Shown: positions 17,744 through 27,442 of the stretch, in pieces
Numbering within the stretch: position 1 is the first letter of the stretch
Layout: every line of letters begins with the position of its first letter
DNA from: PALSA-505 sp963762615
GTDB taxonomy: Bacteria > Actinomycetota > Actinomycetes > Streptosporangiales > Streptosporangiaceae
Reading direction: 5' to 3'
Assembly: GCA_963762615.1 (NCBI GenBank)
Contig: CAVXLG010000012.1
Location: 372,001-436,000, forward strand
Length of the DNA: 64,000 nucleotides
Program-made: the position numbers and the translations under genes
The notes under the pieces: generated by a model
The model's input: the letters and a program-made list of their open reading frames with translations, nothing else
Told to the model about the DNA's origin: nothing
Database searches by the model: none

Positions 17744-18975
17744 TGGCCCCGGGGCGGTCGCGCGCGAACGGGGAAGGCTCGATCTTCCCGTACCGCAGCG
17801 GTTACGCAGCTTACGTGTGGGTGACCACGCCAGAAGGCGTACGCCGCCGGAAGTGGGCCTACGGGAAGACCCGCGAGGATGTGCATAGTAAGTGGCTGAA
17901 GCTCCATGCCGCAGCAAGCCGCGGGCCGGTGGCGACCACTTCCCCGACTCTCGCTAGCTACCTGGCTTACTGGCTGCGTGAGGTCGTTGTAGAGCCGGAT
18001 TATGCCCCACTGACCTGCGCGACATACGAGACGCTGACCCGGCTTTACATCGTGCCGGGCCTCGGGACGAAGCGGCTCGACAAGCTGACCCTGCGGGATG
18101 TGCGTGCCTGGCTTTACAAGCTTCGCAGCACCTGCCAGTGCTGCGCTCAGGGCAAGGATGCCCGGCGGCCGAAGAACAGACGACGTTGCTGTGCGAAGGT
18201 CCCCAGCGCGTGCTGTCACAGGACGGCATCGGAACGTACCATCCGCGACGCCTGGACGATCTTGTGCAGTGCGCTGACCAATGCGGTCACTGAGGAGTTG
18301 ATCCCGAGGAATGTCGCGAGCCTGCTCCACGTTTCCAAGGCGCGCACGCGCAAGGTGAAGCCGTGGACGGTTGACGAGGCTCGGCGTTTCCTGGAGTCGG
18401 CTAAGCGGGATCGTGATCCGCTGTACGCAGCGTACGTGCTGATTCTCGTGCTTGGCCTGCGTAAAGGTGAGGTTGTCGGCCTGCCATGGAGCGCGGTTAA
18501 CCTCGACGGAGCCGAACTCGATGTGGGCTGGCAGCTCCAGCGGATTCGGCGTCAGCTTGTTCACCGGGTGACGAAAACCGAGGCGTCGGATGCCACGCTT
18601 CCGCTGCCTGGTATCTGCGTGACTGCCCTGCGGATGCGTGAGAAGGACCAGGCTGGCGCCAGGGCCGCGGCCGGTGCCGGGTGGATCGACACTGGCCTGG
18701 TGTTCACCACGCGCACCGGAACGCCGTTTGAGCCGCGGAACTTCAACCGGCGGTTCGAGACACGGTGCGCCAAGGCGGCTGTCCGCCGGATCACGGTGCA
18801 CGAGATGCGGCACACCTGCGCCACCTTGCTCGCAGCCCTGGACGTGCACCCCCGGGTCGCCATGCGCGTCCTCCGGCACGCGCAGATCGATGTGACAATG
18901 AACGTTTACACAGAGGTCTCAGATGCCAAGACGCTGCAGGCGCTCAAGCGCCTCGGCAGGCAGCTCGACTCGTAG
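17743..18975 (+). CDS. int: Tyrosine integrase of the AICE (element 2)
   Basis: 410 residues. The N-terminus has the pattern of Streptomyces AICE integrases (RANGEGSIFPYRSGYAAYVW), then a core-binding domain with a cysteine-rich insert near residues 132-160 (STCQCCAQG; RRRCCAKVPSACC). The catalytic domain has Arg in GLRKGEVVGL, the HxxR box in HEMRHTC, His in LRHAQ, and nucleophile Tyr in MNVYTEV. The stop is 56 bp before the 61-bp right att repeat and 71 bp before the tRNA 3' end, the normal int-attR arrangement. The cysteine cluster suggests metal binding in the DNA-binding domain. Intact. Confidence 0.93.
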   Translation: MAPGRSRANGEGSIFPYRSGYAAYVWVTTPEGVRRRKWAYGKTREDVHSKWLKLHAAASRGPVATTSPTLASYLAYWLREVVVEPDYAPLTCATYETLTRLYIVPGLGTKRLDKLTLRDVRAWLYKLRSTCQCCAQGKDARRPKNRRRCCAKVPSACCHRTASERTIRDAWTILCSALTNAVTEELIPRNVASLLHVSKARTRKVKPWTVDEARRFLESAKRDRDPLYAAYVLILVLGLRKGEVVGLPWSAVNLDGAELDVGWQLQRIRRQLVHRVTKTEASDATLPLPGICVTALRMREKDQAGARAAAGAGWIDTGLVFTTRTGTPFEPRNFNRRFETRCAKAAVRRITVHEMRHTCATLLAALDVHPRVAMRVLRHAQIDVTMNVYTEVSDAKTLQALKRLGRQLDS

Positions 18976-18979
18976 CCGC

Positions 18980-19002
18980 TGCTGTACTTTGCTGCTGTAC
19001 GC
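18980..19002 (+). repeat. Candidate arm-type integrase site, right copy
   Basis: Matches 3,498-3,520 at 22 of 23 positions in direct orientation and lies between the int stop and the right att repeat. Confidence 0.5.
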
Positions 19003-19031
19003 ATAAGAAAAGGCCACATCCCGGGGTGGGG

Positions 19032-19092
19032 GAGTGGCCTGTGACCTGGTCGGGGTGGCCGGATTTGAACCGGCGGCCTCTTCGTCCCGAAC
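19032..19092 (-). repeat. att site: right copy inside tRNA-Pro
   Basis: The right 61-bp copy, overlapping the 3' half of the functional tRNA gene. Integration left the complete tRNA on this side. Confidence 0.92.
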
Positions 19093-19123
19093 GAAGCGCG
19101 CTGCCAAGCTGCGCCACACCCCG
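19047..19123 (-). tRNA. tRNA-Pro (CGG anticodon)
   Basis: On the minus strand a complete cloverleaf can be folded: acceptor CGGGGTG/CACCCCG, a D arm with GCGC pairs, anticodon stem CTTCG/CGAAG with loop TTCGGGA (anticodon CGG), T arm GCCGG-TTCAAAT-CCGGC, discriminator A, and an encoded CCA. It is the attachment target of both integrative elements, and its sequence is fully restored at the right junction. Confidence 0.96.
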
Positions 19124-19139
19124 CTAACCGGAGGGAAGT

Positions 19140-20051
19140 CTAGCTGATCCGCGGCAGCAGCGTGAGCAGCGTGGCCTCCGGCCGGCAGCTGAACCGGAAC
19201 GGCGCCCACGGCGAGGTCCCCAGCCCGGCCGAGACGTGCAGCCACGCCGGGCCGGCGCTGGCCGGATGACGGCTCAGGCCGCGTGCCCGGGGCCGGTCGA
19301 TGCCGCAGTTGGTCACCAGCGTCCCGAACCCGGGCAGGCGCACCTGGCCGCCGTGCGTATGCCCCGCGAGCAGCAGGTCGTAGCCGTCTTCAGCGAACCG
19401 GTCGAGCAGCCGGGGCTCGGGGGAATGCAAGACGCCAAGCCGCAGGTCGGCCGCGGGATCGGCACGCCCGGCGATCTTCGCGTACCGGTCGCGCTTGATG
19501 TGCGAGTCGTGCACCCCGGCCACCTCGATGTCAAGGTCGCCCGCCTTGATCCGGCCGTGCCGGTTATTCAGATCCAGCCAGCCCGCGGCCGCCATGCCCG
19601 CGCCGAGCTCCGCCCAGGGCAGGTCGGGAACATGCCGCTGGTGATCGCTCGCGCTGGTCCGCCACAGGTAGCGGGCGGGATTCTTGGGCATCGGCGAGAA
19701 CAGGTCGTTGGACCCGTACACGAACATCCCTGGCCGGTCGAGCAGCGGGCCGAGCGCGTCGAGGAAGGGCTGGACCGCGCGGGTGTGGGCGATCGAGTCC
19801 CCGGTGTTCACGACAAGATCGGGATCGGTGGCGTCCAGCGACCTGATCCAGGACAGCAGCCGGGCGCGTCCGGGGGTCAGGTGCACGTCCGAGATGTGCA
19901 GGACGCGCACCGGCCTGGCGGCCGCGGGCAGCACCGGTACATCGAACCTGCGCAGCACGAACCAGTTCCGCTCGATCACCGAGGCATAGCCAGCCACGGC
20001 GCCCGCCGCCGCGAGGAGCCCGGCCGAACGGGCGAGATGTCGTGGTCGCAT
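19140..20051 (-). CDS. Metallophosphoesterase, membrane-anchored
   Basis: 303 residues. A short N-terminal hydrophobic segment (LARSAGLLAAAGAVAGYASV) anchors or exports the protein. The calcineurin-like metal motifs are in order: HISDVHLTP, NTGDSIAH, GSNDLFSP (Ser where GNHD is usual), and GHTHGGQVRLPGF. This subgroup resembles YkuE/YaeI-type phosphodiesterases. The substrate is unknown. The gene is the first chromosomal gene after the element and ends 17 bp from the tRNA. Confidence 0.85.
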   Translation of the reverse strand: MRPRHLARSAGLLAAAGAVAGYASVIERNWFVLRRFDVPVLPAAARPVRVLHISDVHLTPGRARLLSWIRSLDATDPDLVVNTGDSIAHTRAVQPFLDALGPLLDRPGMFVYGSNDLFSPMPKNPARYLWRTSASDHQRHVPDLPWAELGAGMAAAGWLDLNNRHGRIKAGDLDIEVAGVHDSHIKRDRYAKIAGRADPAADLRLGVLHSPEPRLLDRFAEDGYDLLLAGHTHGGQVRLPGFGTLVTNCGIDRPRARGLSRHPASAGPAWLHVSAGLGTSPWAPFRFSCRPEATLLTLLPRIS

Positions 20052-20141
20052 CCACTCATGGTGCCATGTCCGCTGGCCTGCTTTGCCCCTGCGGCCCCGG
20101 CCGCGTCGCCCGCCCGCCGGGTCGCGCGGCAGGATTGTGCC

Positions 20142-20603
20142 ATGCCCGAACTCAAGCAGCGGCTGCGCGCCGACCTGACCGCCGCCATGAAGGCCCGCGA
20201 CGTGCTGCGCACGCGGACGCTCCGGATGACGCTCACCGCGGTGACGAACGAGGAGGTCGCGGGCGCGGCCGCGCGCGAGCTCAGCGACGACGAGGTGATG
20301 AAGGTCATCACCAGGGAGGCGAAGAAACGCAGGGACGCCGCGGAGGCGTTTGACGCCGCGGGCCGGGAAAGCCAGGCTGCCGCCGAACGCGCCGAAGGCG
20401 AGGTGCTGGCCGGCTACCTGCCGGCGCAGCTTTCCGACGACGACCTCGCGCAGATCGTGACGGCCGCGATCGAGGAGACGGGCGCGGCCGGGATGTCGGC
20501 CATGGGCCAGGTGATGAAGGCGGTTACGCCGCGGGTGGCCGGCCGGGCGGACGGCGCCAGGGTGGCCGCCGAGGTGCGGCGCAGGCTGAGCGCGGGCGGC
20601 TAG
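20142..20603 (+). CDS. GatB/YqeY-domain protein
   Basis: 153 residues from ATG 20,142. The YqeY pattern is clear: LKQRLRADLTAAMKARDVLR, RTLRMTLTAVTNEEV, the middle helix VMKVITREAKKRRDAAEAFD, and the C-terminal tail domain YLPAQLSDDDLAQIVTAAIE followed by GQVMKAVTPRVAGRADGARV. Related to the tail domain of GatB, which contacts tRNA; the free-standing protein's role is unsettled. It is divergent from the metallophosphoesterase gene. Confidence 0.88.
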   Translation: MPELKQRLRADLTAAMKARDVLRTRTLRMTLTAVTNEEVAGAAARELSDDEVMKVITREAKKRRDAAEAFDAAGRESQAAAERAEGEVLAGYLPAQLSDDDLAQIVTAAIEETGAAGMSAMGQVMKAVTPRVAGRADGARVAAEVRRRLSAGG

Positions 20604-20757
20604 GCACCCTCGACCCAGTCAGGGGCGCCACTTGCTGCCTCGCAGTCAGCCGGAAATGTTGCTGGTCAGAAGCGGCCGCCGCGGATCCGGGCGGACAGGA
20701 TCTCGGCGGTGCCGAGGGGAGATGGCGGCTTCGGCCAGGGACTCAGACCGGGGGCGG

Positions 20758-23097
20758 TCATGGTGTTGGCGGCGGGCAGATCGGGAGTCCCCTCGGGCAG
20801 TGACCGCCATGATGCCCGCCGCCGCGTCCCGGACCGGGACCCGGACCCGGCCCGGGACCCGGACCCGGCCCGTGCTTCGGATTCTTGGGCTTGGGGGCAC
20901 TTTGCCCATTGCCCTTGCTGAACAGCGGGCTGGTCGGCGGGACGGCGACAAATGGCAACGGAGGACCGAGGGCGGCGTGCAGGAACGTGTTCTGCCAGGT
21001 AGCTCCGGGTGCGTTATCGCCGAACATGGAACCTGGGCACTGGAACCCGCTATCGATGTCCCGGTAGCAGGCGGTCGGGTATCCGGACATCAGCACGGTG
21101 TGGGTGGGGCCGCCCACCCACACGTAACCGGTCAGGGTAGGCGTGTACCCGGCGAACGCGGCTGAGGGCGTCCCGATGCCGGTTGTGCCCGCGGTGCCCG
21201 TCTTGGCCGCCGCGGGCCGGTTTATACCCCTGTTGGTGGCAGTCGCGCCCGGCGCGGTGAGCACCCCTTGCAGGATGTAATTGACCGCGTCCGCGATGGT
21301 TGTCGGCATGACCCGGTGACAGTTTGCCCTGGGCGTCGGGAGGGTATTTCCGGTATCCGAAACGATCTTGGTGAGCGCTACCGGGGAGCAGTGGATGCCC
21401 CGGGCGGCCACCGTGGCGTAGGCGGCGGCCATCGACAGTGGCGCGACATTAGCGGAGCCCAGCGTGAACGACGGTAGGTCGTCCGCCGGCGGCTGAGCCC
21501 CGTAGGACTTGAACAGCGAGGTACCGTTCCCCCACGTCATGCCCAGGTGCGCGGCAGTCGTCACCACGCTGCACAGGCCGACCTTCTGCTCCAGCGCGGC
21601 ATAGAAGGTGTTGACCGATACCGTCGTCCCGGTGTATAGGGTCTGCGGGCCGGCGTCTCCCGCGCTTGCGTTGGTCACCTTGAACGAGCCGGTCGGCTGG
21701 CCGTTGCAGTTGGTGTAGCCGGTGTCGTTGGCCGAGTTGGGAACCGTCAGGCTGAACCCGAAGGGGATTCCCTGCTCTAGCGCGGTGATCAGGGTGAACA
21801 GCTTCGAGGAGGACCCCGTCTGCACGCCTACGCCGCCGTCGTAGGGAGTGGTCGCGGCGTAGTCGATGGTGGTCAGGCCCGGGCCGTTCCCGTACCCCCG
21901 GTCCTCGGCGATGGCGCGGATCTGGCCGGTTCCCGGCTGGACGAGTGCCTCGGCGTCAGCCAGCCTGCCCGGGTTGAGGGCATGGTTGTGCGGCGGAAGC
22001 GTGTAGTTGACCGCGTTGTCGGCGGCCTGCTGGTCCTTCGGGCTGAGCGTGGTGTAGATCTTCAGGCCGCCGGTGGCGAGCAGCTTGGCCCGGTCCTCGG
22101 GAGTCTTGCCGAGCTTCGCGTCCCGCAGGAAGGCCTGCTCGGCGTAGTCGCAGAAGAAGGCCGCGAACCTGGCCGAGGTACTTGTGCATCCGTTCTGCTG
22201 CGTCGTCGGGTGCAGGTCGAGGGGCTTCTTCTCGGTGGCGGCGGCCACCGCGGGCGAGATCATGCGCAGCTGCTGCATCCGGGCCAGGACCGTGTTCCGG
22301 CGCTCGAGGGCGGTGCGGGGGTGGGTGATCGGGTCGTAGGCCGAGGGATTTTCCACCAGGCCGGCCAGCAGGGCGGCCTGGGCCAGGCTGAGCCTCTTCG
22401 CGCTCTTGTGGAAGTAGGTCTCCGCGGCTATCTGGACACCCACGGTCAGGTTGCCGAAGTACGCGTCGTTCAGGTAGCCGGCCAGGATCTGGTTCCTGGA
22501 CATCTCGTGCTCGACCGCGATCGCCAGCCGCAGCTCGTGGAGCTTCCTGCCGATCGTTTCCGAGGTGGCGCCCTCCGCCGCGGCCGGGTTCTTCGCAGTC
22601 AGGATCAGCACGTTCTTCACGTACTGCTGGGCGATCGTGGATCCGCCCTGCACCGGCTTGTGCTCCAGGTCGTTGATCAGCGCGCGCATGGTGCCCCTGA
22701 AGTCGATCGCGCCGTGCTGGTAGTACCGGGAGTCCTCGATGGCGATGACGGCGTCGCGCATCACGGGCGCGATCTTGCCGTAGCTGACCGGATCCCGGTT
22801 GATCCCGTCGGCGATGAGCGGCTTGACCTTGCCCGGCTTGTAGAAGTACGAGGCGTCCACATTGTAGATGTAGGCCAGCACATGGCCCTGGCTGTCCAGG
22901 ATCTCCGATCGCTGCGGGACTTCGCCGAGGGCCTGGGTGGACAGCGACTCGAAATTGTTGGCCGCGTTCCTGGTCACGATGCCGATCGTCCCGATGGCAG
23001 GGAGCGCGATCGCGGCGGCGAGCACGCCGCCGACCGCCGACATGGAGATCAGGCGGCCTACGGCCCGTCCCTTGCTGAGGTGATCTGAGCTGAACAC
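20758..23097 (-). CDS. Class A penicillin-binding protein (PonA2-like)
   Basis: The GTG at 23,097 is preferred (five G about five bases upstream) over longer frames. The product has 779 residues. A membrane segment lies at about residues 20-42 (SAVGGVLAAAIALPAIGTIG). The glycosyltransferase GT51 domain has catalytic Glu in IAIEDSRYYQHGAIDFRG (about 121) and QGGSTIAQQYVKN. The transpeptidase domain has SxxK in TGSSSKLFT, SxN in VSVNTF and KTGT in AAKTGTAGTTG. The C-terminus ends in a long Gly-Pro repeat tail. It polymerises and cross-links peptidoglycan at the membrane. Neighbours (WhiB, ArsA-like pair) match the whiB4/ponA2 region of mycobacteria and the wblA region of Streptomyces. Confidence 0.93.
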   Translation of the reverse strand: MFSSDHLSKGRAVGRLISMSAVGGVLAAAIALPAIGTIGIVTRNAANNFESLSTQALGEVPQRSEILDSQGHVLAYIYNVDASYFYKPGKVKPLIADGINRDPVSYGKIAPVMRDAVIAIEDSRYYQHGAIDFRGTMRALINDLEHKPVQGGSTIAQQYVKNVLILTAKNPAAAEGATSETIGRKLHELRLAIAVEHEMSRNQILAGYLNDAYFGNLTVGVQIAAETYFHKSAKRLSLAQAALLAGLVENPSAYDPITHPRTALERRNTVLARMQQLRMISPAVAAATEKKPLDLHPTTQQNGCTSTSARFAAFFCDYAEQAFLRDAKLGKTPEDRAKLLATGGLKIYTTLSPKDQQAADNAVNYTLPPHNHALNPGRLADAEALVQPGTGQIRAIAEDRGYGNGPGLTTIDYAATTPYDGGVGVQTGSSSKLFTLITALEQGIPFGFSLTVPNSANDTGYTNCNGQPTGSFKVTNASAGDAGPQTLYTGTTVSVNTFYAALEQKVGLCSVVTTAAHLGMTWGNGTSLFKSYGAQPPADDLPSFTLGSANVAPLSMAAAYATVAARGIHCSPVALTKIVSDTGNTLPTPRANCHRVMPTTIADAVNYILQGVLTAPGATATNRGINRPAAAKTGTAGTTGIGTPSAAFAGYTPTLTGYVWVGGPTHTVLMSGYPTACYRDIDSGFQCPGSMFGDNAPGATWQNTFLHAALGPPLPFVAVPPTSPLFSKGNGQSAPKPKNPKHGPGPGPGPGPGPGPGRGGGHHGGHCPRGLPICPPPTP

Positions 23098-23544
23098 GCC
23101 CCCAGGGTACGCCAGGCCGGTCTCGGATCCGGGTGAATCAGCGGCCCCCCCGAACGTGCCCGGGCACCTGCCAGAGTGCGGAGAGGGAACAGTCTGACCA
23201 GTGATGCAAAAGATAACTACTGTGTAGTAGGTAACTTGCGGGGCGAGATGTCTATCTGGTGACAGAGATGCGATGGAGTTCATCGATTGCAGATACGGAG
23301 AGTGACAAGTTTCGCACTTGAGGGTAGTTATCGTCCGTAAAGGTATGGCCCAGAAGGGCTATCTCGGAAATGGGCCCGATGAGGTCTGGCACTGCGGACC
23401 GGACTTCCGTATGTTTGCCTATCACGGCCATGGCAGCGAGGCCCGACGGCCGTCGGTTGGGCCGCCCATCGGCGGGCCCGCAACTGAACGCCAGGCAGCG
23501 TGGACTTACAGCGCTGACCGTGACGATCGAAGGAGTGGGGCCAG
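23098..23544. promoter_or_regulatory. Divergent promoter region between PBP and whiB genes
   Basis: About 450 bases without a gene. It contains an AT-richer core with the inverted repeat ACTAC-TGT-GTAGT (23,216-23,228), a possible operator or promoter element. The whiB mRNA probably has a long leader, since the best promoter-like AT-rich stretch lies about 200 bp upstream of the start. Confidence 0.35.
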
Positions 23545-23844
23545 ATGTGGATCACGGACTGGACTGTCCGTGCGGCCTGCAAGGGCACGGACCCTGACGA
23601 GCTTTTCGTCCAGGGCGCGGCACAGAACAGGGCCAAGCTGATCTGCCGGGGCTGCCCAGTGCGGACCGAGTGCCTTGCCGACGCCCTGGACAACAGGATC
23701 GAGTTCGGCGTGTGGGGCGGGATGACCGAGCGGGAGCGGCGCGCCCTGCTGCGTCGCCGGCCGGACGTCGGATCCTGGCGCGAGCTGCTTGAACACGCGC
23801 GGAACACGTACGAGCGCGACACGAGCGAGCTGGTGGCGAGCTAG
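23545..23844 (+). CDS. wblA: WhiB-family iron-sulfur regulator (WblA/WhiB4 type)
   Basis: 99 residues with ribosome site aaggagtgggg. The four iron-sulfur cysteines are visible: AACKGTDP, then CRGCPVRTEC. The G-[VI]-W-G-G turn (GVWGGMTERERR) is followed by a basic DNA-binding tail (RRALLRRRPD). WhiB proteins bind a [4Fe-4S] cluster and act with the sigma factor. Synteny with a class A PBP on one side and two ArsA-like ATPases on the other is the hallmark of Streptomyces wblA and mycobacterial whiB4, which control development or redox response. The symbol is assigned by synteny. Confidence 0.88.
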   Translation: MWITDWTVRAACKGTDPDELFVQGAAQNRAKLICRGCPVRTECLADALDNRIEFGVWGGMTERERRALLRRRPDVGSWRELLEHARNTYERDTSELVAS

Positions 23845-25074
<1,230 letters not shown>

Positions 25075-25075
25075 G

Positions 25076-26089
25076 TCAGGCTGCCCCCTGTTCGCGCAGC
25101 TCCTCGGCCAGCCGGTACAGCCCGGCCAGGTCCATTCCGTCGGGAATCAGCGGCAGGTTGTAGCGGGGCTGGCCCGCCGCGGCGAGGCGCCGCCGTTCGC
25201 TGCGCTGCAGTTCTACCGTCTGGGCGTGCTCGGCCAGGTCGGCGGCCAGGTCGGCGGCGAGGGCGCGGCTGTCGTCGACGCCCGCCGCCTTCAGCCCGGT
25301 CGTCAGCTCGTGCTCGTCGAGCGTCCCGTCCCTGGCCGCAGCCAGCTCGGCCGGGCTGAGCAGCGCGGGGCGCATCATGTTGATCATGATTCCGCCGACC
25401 TGGAACCCGCTGTGCTCCTGGTCGCGCAGCTCCGCCACGCCGTCGAGAGTCTCCTGCACGGGCATCTCCTCGAGCACGGTGACGAAATGCACCGCGGTCT
25501 GGGGCGACCTGACGACGCTCTGCACGGTGTCCGCGTGACCGCGGACCGGTCCGACCCGGGTCAGCCCGGAGACCTCGGTGGCCACGTTGAGGAACCTGCC
25601 GATCCGTCCCGTAGGCGGCGCGTCCATGACCACTGCGTGATAAACGTGCCGTTGCCTCTTGCGCCTGCGCACCGCCTCGGCGGCCTTGCCGATCAGCAGC
25701 ACATCGCGCAGGCCGGGGGCGAGCGTCGTCACGAAATCCACCACTCCGAGCTTGGTCAGCGCCTGGCCCGCATGGCGCAGGTTATAGAAGATGGCCAGGT
25801 ACTCGAGCAATGCCTGTTCCGGATCCGCGGCGAGCGCGTAGACGTCGCCGCCCTGCATGGTCCCGCTGGCCGGGCCCATGGCGACTTTCTGCTCACCGTA
25901 CGGAAGGGGTGGGCAGTCGAAGAGCTGCGCTATTCCCTGCCGGCCTTCGACTTCCATCAGCAGCACATTCCGGCCGTGCGAGGCGAGCGCGAGGGCGAGC
26001 GCCCCGGCCACCGTCGTCTTGCCCGTCCCGCCCTTGCCGGTGACGACGTGCAGCCGTACGCCGTCCCAGTCGGTGTCGCGTGCGCTCAC
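25076..26089 (-). CDS. ArsA/GET3-like ATPase, first of pair
   Basis: 337 residues from GTG 26,089. Walker A is TGKGGTGKTTVAGALALALA (about residues 16-30), switch I LLMEVEGRQGIAQLF, and Walker B-like VVMDAPPTGRIGRFLN. This is the Rv3679-type partner. The frame continues open upstream for more than 1 kb but only as a shadow of the band-7 gene, so the GTG next to the domain start is chosen. Downstream its stop is one base from the second ATPase gene. Confidence 0.84.
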   Translation of the reverse strand: MSARDTDWDGVRLHVVTGKGGTGKTTVAGALALALASHGRNVLLMEVEGRQGIAQLFDCPPLPYGEQKVAMGPASGTMQGGDVYALAADPEQALLEYLAIFYNLRHAGQALTKLGVVDFVTTLAPGLRDVLLIGKAAEAVRRRKRQRHVYHAVVMDAPPTGRIGRFLNVATEVSGLTRVGPVRGHADTVQSVVRSPQTAVHFVTVLEEMPVQETLDGVAELRDQEHSGFQVGGIMINMMRPALLSPAELAAARDGTLDEHELTTGLKAAGVDDSRALAADLAADLAEHAQTVELQRSERRRLAAAGQPRYNLPLIPDGMDLAGLYRLAEELREQGAA

Positions 26090-26281
26090 GACTAAGGAGG
26101 CTATCTCCGCCCGCGCACCGGTTGCTCCGCCCCGCCCCGGGGGGGCGGGATGTTGCCATCCGGGACCAGGCAGGTCTCTATCCGGAGACGGCCACGGGTG
26201 TGGCTGGCGCATACCGGGATACTCACTAGGCTTGACTGTACGGGTGAGGCGCCCGGTGATACCGGAGAAGAGGTGTTCGGG

Positions 26282-27307
26282 ATGGTCGCCGCGCTTGTCA
26301 TAATTCTCGTGATCATCGTCCTGGGCGGAGCGATAACCGCGGCCCGCTCGATCAAGGTCGTGCAGCAGTTCGAACAGGCTATCGTGTTCCGGTTCGGCCG
26401 GATCGAGCCCAAACCGCGCGGGCCGGGTATTACCTTCATCCGGCCGATCGGCGATCGCATGCAGAAGGTCAACATGCAGATCGTCGCGATGGCGGTGCCG
26501 GCTCAAGACGGCATCACCAAAGACAACGTGACGGTCCGGGTGGACGCCGTGGTGTACTTCCGGGTCGTTGACCCGATCAAGGCCGTGGTGAACGTGCAGA
26601 ACTACCTGTTCGCCATCTCCCAGCAGGCCCAGACGTCGCTGCGGTCGATCATCGGCCAGTCCGAGATGGACCAGCTGCTCGCCGAGCGGGACTCGGTCAA
26701 CAGGGAACTGCGCAAGATCATCGACGAGCCGACCGAGGGCCCGTGGGGGATCAGGGTCGAGCGGGTGGAGATCAAGGACGTCTCGCTGCCGGAGAGCATG
26801 AAGCGGTCCATGTCCCGGCAAGCCGAGGCGGAGCGGGAGCGCCGCGCCCGGATCATCTCCGCCGACGGCGAGTATCAGGCATCCAAGCGGCTCGCCGCGG
26901 CGGCCAACGTGATGGCACGCGATCCCGCGGCGCTGCAGCTGCGGTTGCTGCAGACCGTGGTCGAGGTGGCCGCCGAAAAGAACAGCACGCTGGTCATGCC
27001 CGTCCCGGTCGAGCTGCTCAGGTTCTTCGAGAAGAACGCGCCGCCTCCGCCGGAAGAGGCACGCCCCATGCCCGAGGACCTGGGCGATGCTGAGGTGGAG
27101 GCCGCCGAGGCCGCCATCGAGCATGCGCCGGTTGCCGCCGCGCTCGAGTCCGAGGTCATCCCCCCCGTTCCCGAGGTGGAGGCACCGCCCGAGGCCCCGC
27201 CGGTTCCGGAGATCGAACCTGTTACCGGACTGGAGACCGACCTGGCGGATGGAGCAGGTTCGGCGGCGGCCGCCGACGCGGATCCGCTGAGTCAGCCGAA
27301 GGTCTGA
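26282..27307 (+). CDS. SPFH/band-7 membrane protein
   Basis: 341 residues from ATG 26,282 with ribosome site agaagagg. An N-terminal membrane helix (MVAALVIILVIIVLGGAITA) precedes a band-7 domain: VVQQFEQAIVFRFGRIEPKP, GPGITFIRPIGDRMQKVNMQ, VRVDAVVYFRVVDPIKAV, SLRSIIGQSEMDQLLAERD, and the charged RQAEAERERRARIISADGEY segment. It is a stomatin-like scaffold for membrane microdomains. The C-terminal 80 residues are an acidic, proline-rich tail (PPVPEVEAPPEAPPVPEIE). The 3' end of the gene is tandemly duplicated just after the stop. Confidence 0.9.
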   Translation: MVAALVIILVIIVLGGAITAARSIKVVQQFEQAIVFRFGRIEPKPRGPGITFIRPIGDRMQKVNMQIVAMAVPAQDGITKDNVTVRVDAVVYFRVVDPIKAVVNVQNYLFAISQQAQTSLRSIIGQSEMDQLLAERDSVNRELRKIIDEPTEGPWGIRVERVEIKDVSLPESMKRSMSRQAEAERERRARIISADGEYQASKRLAAAANVMARDPAALQLRLLQTVVEVAAEKNSTLVMPVPVELLRFFEKNAPPPPEEARPMPEDLGDAEVEAAEAAIEHAPVAAALESEVIPPVPEVEAPPEAPPVPEIEPVTGLETDLADGAGSAAAADADPLSQPKV

Positions 27308-27396
27308 CCCGCGAGCTGGAGGCCGGCCTGGCGGGTGGAGCAGGTTCGGCGGCGGCCGCTGACGCGGACGCGCTGAGCCAGCTGAAGGTCTGACCT
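27230..27396 (+). repeat. 86-bp imperfect tandem duplication across the band-7 gene stop
   Basis: The last 80 or so coding bases, including the stop (ggagcaggttcggcggcggc... ggtctga), recur 86 bp downstream with about ten mismatches. The second copy is non-coding because the spacing is not a multiple of three. Confidence 0.85.
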
Positions 27397-27442
27397 GCCA
27401 GCTGGGCTGCGTGCGGCCCGCTCCGTTGGCTAGGGTTTCGCC

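Larger units (their letters stand above)
3352..19092. mobile_element. AICE-type integrative and conjugative element in tRNA-Pro
   Basis: The element is bounded by 61-bp direct repeats of the tRNA-Pro(CGG) 3' half and spans about 15.7 kb. It carries the full pSAM2-like gene order: GntR repressor divergent from a Pra-like activator, then small proteins, TraB/FtsK translocase, zinc-ribbon protein, RepSA-like initiator, Xis and Int next to attR. Cargo occupies 3.6-10 kb. The regulator, tra, rep and secreted-repeat genes carry single-base frameshifts, so autonomous transfer is doubtful as the sequence stands. The recombination genes are intact, so excision may still be possible. Confidence 0.88.

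Noticed and set aside
20758..20880. Gly-Pro repeat tail of the PBP as a frameshift artefact
   Set aside because: The frame stays open to a clear stop, and Pro/Gly-rich C-terminal tails are normal for actinomycete class A PBPs.
25076..27124. Extended 682-codon version of the first ArsA-like ATPase
   Set aside because: The upstream 340 codons are antisense to the band-7 gene; the ATPase domain begins right after GTG 26,089.
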